Below are positions 6,151 through 8,243 of a stretch of DNA of 8,243 bases, in pieces. The stretch comes from JBOFSR01 sp051651645. GTDB taxonomy: Bacteria > Spirochaetota > Spirochaetia > Treponematales > Treponemataceae. The stretch's first letter is position 1. Every line of letters starts with the position of its first letter. Where the stretch lies: positions 1 to 8,243 of the forward strand of contig JBOFSR010000156.1 of the NCBI GenBank assembly GCA_051651645.1, given 5' to 3'. The notes under the pieces are model-generated. The model was not told where the DNA came from and searched no databases. It was given only the letters and a program-made list of their open reading frames with translations. The position numbers and the translations under genes were made by a program.

Positions 6151-7095
6151 GGAAACAAGGTTACAATTATTGGTGCAGGAAGTGTTGGTTCAACAATCGC
6201 TTATTCATTGGCAATTCAAGGAACAGCTTCTGAGATTGTGTTGATTGACATTAACACAGAGAAAGCGTTTGGTGAAGCAATGGACATTCGTCAAGGTGTT
6301 CCTTACTGTCCACCATGTACTGTCATTTCTGGCAGTTATGCAGATGCAAAAAACTCAGACATTGTTATTTTAACATCTGGTCTTGCACGTAAACCAGGTC
6401 AAACACGACTTGATCTTGCACAAGCAAATGTAAACATTACAAAATCAATCATTCCAGAAATCACAAAAGCTGCACCTGACGCAATATACATAATTGTTGC
6501 AAATCCTATTGATATTTTAACATATCAATTCCACAAAACATCAGGTCTTCCTGAGCACAGAATTATTGGTTCAGGGACAACACTAGATACAGCTCGTTTA
6601 CGATCTCGCTTGGCTGAGCACTATTCAGTTAATGCAGAAGATGTTCGTGCATACATTTTTGGTGAGCACGGAGACAGCTCTTTTGTTCCATGGTCAATTA
6701 CAAACATTGCAAACATTCACGTTGACTCTTATGGCAAATCTTTAGCAGGATTAGGCAAGGCAATTGAACCATTACAACATGATGAAGTTGAAACATACGT
6801 ACGTAAATCAGGCGGAGAAATCATCCAACGCAAAGGTGCAACATTCTATGCTATAGCAATTTCTGTTTGCCACATTTGTAAATGTATTTTCCATGGAGTT
6901 GATTCACCTTTAACAGTATCTACTATGATGCACGGTGAATACGGAATCAAAGATGTTTGTCTAAGTACGCTTTCTGTGGTTAATCGCAGTGGTGTTAAAG
7001 GCCGACTTGATGTTCCACTAACAGACAGCGAAGTTGTATCGTTGCAAAAAAGTGCCGATGCACTTAAAGACGTTATTGGTCAACTTACTTTCTAA
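6148..7095 (+). CDS. NAD-dependent LDH/MDH-superfamily dehydrogenase, probably malate dehydrogenase (likely to be annotated L-lactate dehydrogenase)
   Basis: A cytoplasmic 2-hydroxyacid dehydrogenase of 315 residues, full length for the family. The Rossmann part has GAGSVGS (9-15) and Asp34, which favours NAD over NADP. Catalytic residues are in place: His174 in GEHGD, Asp147 and Arg150 in LDTARLR (LDH positions 195, 168 and 171), and Arg87 on the active-site loop (position 109). The loop reads TSGLARKPGQTRLDL (76-90): position 102, Gln in true lactate dehydrogenases, is Arg81 here, the residue that in malate dehydrogenases pairs with the substrate's second carboxylate. The rest, including Thr232 in KGATFY (position 246), is lactate-dehydrogenase-like. 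It therefore probably interconverts oxaloacetate and malate, which fits the fumarase gene 69 bases downstream; pyruvate/lactate activity is the alternative. A strong promoter with an adjoining palindrome controls it. Confidence 0.93.
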   Translation: MGNKVTIIGAGSVGSTIAYSLAIQGTASEIVLIDINTEKAFGEAMDIRQGVPYCPPCTVISGSYADAKNSDIVILTSGLARKPGQTRLDLAQANVNITKSIIPEITKAAPDAIYIIVANPIDILTYQFHKTSGLPEHRIIGSGTTLDTARLRSRLAEHYSVNAEDVRAYIFGEHGDSSFVPWSITNIANIHVDSYGKSLAGLGKAIEPLQHDEVETYVRKSGGEIIQRKGATFYAIAISVCHICKCIFHGVDSPLTVSTMMHGEYGIKDVCLSTLSVVNRSGVKGRLDVPLTDSEVVSLQKSADALKDVIGQLTF

Positions 7096-7109
7096 TTTTT
7101 ATTCAAAGG

Positions 7110-7130
7110 CAGTGATGGTTTCCATCACTG
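7110..7130 (+). terminator. Intergenic hairpin after the dehydrogenase gene (weak or partial terminator)
   Basis: CAGTGATGG and CCATCACTG form a perfect 9-bp stem with a TTT loop, followed by TTGTTTTATTT. The T run is interrupted, so termination may be partial, letting fumarase be co-transcribed at a lower level; no separate fumarase promoter is visible in the 34 bases that follow. It may also protect the 3' end of the dehydrogenase message. Confidence 0.65.
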
Positions 7131-7164
7131 TTGTTTTATTTAATCTTAAACAAAAGGAAACAAA

Positions 7165-8243
7165 ATGGAATACAGAGTAGAACACGATTCTATGGGCGAT
7201 GTGAAAGTTCCTGCAGACAAATACTGGGCTGCACAAACTGAGCGGAGCCACGAAAACTTTGAAATTGGTGTTGGGCTTGAAACAATGCCATTAGAAATCA
7301 CGAAGGCTTTTGGTACTTTGAAAAAAGCTGCGGCTATGGCAAACAATATGCTCAAGCCAGAAAAAATGACAAAAGAAAAACTTGCTGCTATTTCTAGTGC
7401 TTGCGACGAGGTAATTTCTGGCAAGCTAAACGATCACTTTCCTTTAGTTGTTTGGCAAACAGGAAGCGGCACACAATCAAACATGAATGCGAACGAAGTT
7501 ATTGCAAATAGAGGAAACGAAATTGCAGGCTTTCCATTAAATGATGTTTCTGGAAAAAAACTTCTTCATCCAAATGATGATATTAATATGAGCCAATCTT
7601 CAAACGACACATTTCCAACCGCAATGCACATTGCAGCCGTTGAAATTATTGAAGACAAGGTTTTTCCTGCAATCGATTTGTTGGTAAATACATTCAAAAG
7701 ACTTGAAAAAGAGAATGAAGGCATTGTAAAAAGTGGGAGAACTCACTTGCAAGACGCAACACCAATCACTTTTACACAAGAAATTTCTGGCTGGACAAGC
7801 TCTCTTGAAAAAGACAAAGAGCTTCTCAAGGCATCACTCCCCGCTCTAAGAGAATTAGCTCTCGGGGGAACTGCTGTTGGAACAGGACTTAACGCTCCCG
7901 AAGGCTTTGATGTAAAAGTTGCTGAAGCGGTTTCAAAACTTACAGGCAAACAATTTATCACTGCAAAAAATAAATTCCACGCGTTGACAAGTAAAGACGA
8001 ACTCGTTTTTGCTCATGGGGCTTTAAAAGCTCTTGCATGCGATATGATGAAAATTGCTAACGACGTTCGTTGGCTCGCTTCTGGCCCTCGTGATGGATTG
8101 GGAGAAATTTTCATTCCTGAAAACGAACCAGGGTCTTCAATTATGCCAGGAAAAGTAAATCCTACTCAGTGTGAGCAAGCGACTATGGTTGCCGTTCAAG
8201 TTATGGGAAATGACGTTGCCGTTGGAATGGCTGCAAGTCAAGG
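7165..8243 (+). CDS. fumC: Class II fumarate hydratase (C-terminus cut by window end)
   Basis: Cytoplasmic, iron-free, homotetrameric fumarase that interconverts malate and fumarate. The 359 visible residues are about three quarters of the usual 460. Signatures: VWQTGSGTQSNMNANEVIAN (96-115), which marks fumarase rather than aspartate ammonia-lyase; HPNDDINMSQSSNDTFPTAM (135-154, Asn147); SGRTHLQDATP (190-200) with catalytic-site His194; and the superfamily signature GSSIMPGKVNPTQCE (323-337) with the flexible-loop Ser324, Lys330 and Asn332, matching E. coli FumC Ser318, Lys324 and Asn326. ATG 7165 has AAAAGGA just upstream. No residue of the active site is missing in the visible part. It follows the probable malate dehydrogenase behind a hairpin and most likely shares its promoter; in an anaerobe the pair would run towards fumarate and succinate. 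Confidence 0.97.
   Translation, partial: MEYRVEHDSMGDVKVPADKYWAAQTERSHENFEIGVGLETMPLEITKAFGTLKKAAAMANNMLKPEKMTKEKLAAISSACDEVISGKLNDHFPLVVWQTGSGTQSNMNANEVIANRGNEIAGFPLNDVSGKKLLHPNDDINMSQSSNDTFPTAMHIAAVEIIEDKVFPAIDLLVNTFKRLEKENEGIVKSGRTHLQDATPITFTQEISGWTSSLEKDKELLKASLPALRELALGGTAVGTGLNAPEGFDVKVAEAVSKLTGKQFITAKNKFHALTSKDELVFAHGALKALACDMMKIANDVRWLASGPRDGLGEIFIPENEPGSSIMPGKVNPTQCEQATMVAVQVMGNDVAVGMAASQ

Noticed and set aside
7146..7961. Open frames on the minus strand inside the fumarase gene (and similar antisense frames elsewhere)
   Set aside because: They are antisense to clearly coding conserved genes, show no family features and lack ribosome sites.
1..8243. Mobile element, prophage, CRISPR or defence island
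   Set aside because: No transposase, integrase, terminal repeats, repeat-spacer pattern or defence-type domains; all seven genes belong to known housekeeping, signalling or transport families.

Overview
The window is ordinary bacterial chromosome, AT-rich (about 38-40% GC by eye), densely coded, with strong Shine-Dalgarno sites before most genes and sigma70-type promoters. Gene content (a soluble chemoreceptor-type protein, a two-component system, a DdlA-type D-Ala-D-Ala ligase, a MATE exporter, and a dehydrogenase/fumarase pair typical of reductive succinate formation) suggests an anaerobic, probably motile bacterium. A Treponema-like spirochaete is my first guess and a Clostridia member the alternative; this is inference from protein style, not proof.

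Left part (1-5794, all minus strand). In transcription order: a 461-residue MATE-family exporter (5794-4409); a 407-residue soluble PAS + methyl-accepting signalling protein (4349-3126) with its own near-consensus promoter just upstream; a membrane histidine kinase (3119-1380); an OmpR/PhoB-type response regulator (1365-670); and the N-terminal 211 residues of a D-alanine--D-alanine ligase (635 to beyond base 1). The last four genes are separated by 6, 14 and 34 bases and look like one operon, tying a cytoplasmic receptor and a sensor kinase to peptidoglycan precursor synthesis.

Middle (5795-6147) is a divergent intergenic region. It carries a 12-bp palindrome at the MATE gene's probable promoter and, on the other side, a perfect 22-bp palindrome that ends two bases before a consensus -35 box of a strong promoter reading rightwards.

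Right part (6148-8243, plus strand). A 315-residue NAD-dependent LDH/MDH-superfamily enzyme is followed, after a 9-bp hairpin, by class II fumarase (359 residues visible, cut by the window end). The dehydrogenase looks like a lactate dehydrogenase overall but has Arg at the substrate-specificity position (LDH position 102), which predicts malate/oxaloacetate as substrate. With fumarase next door this gives oxaloacetate to malate to fumarate, the front of the reductive succinate branch.

No tRNA, rRNA, CRISPR array, insertion sequence or phage gene was seen. The most interesting points are the receptor-kinase-regulator-ligase operon, the cysteine-rich PAS domain of the soluble receptor, the Arg102-type dehydrogenase, and the 22-bp operator-like palindrome controlling the dehydrogenase promoter.
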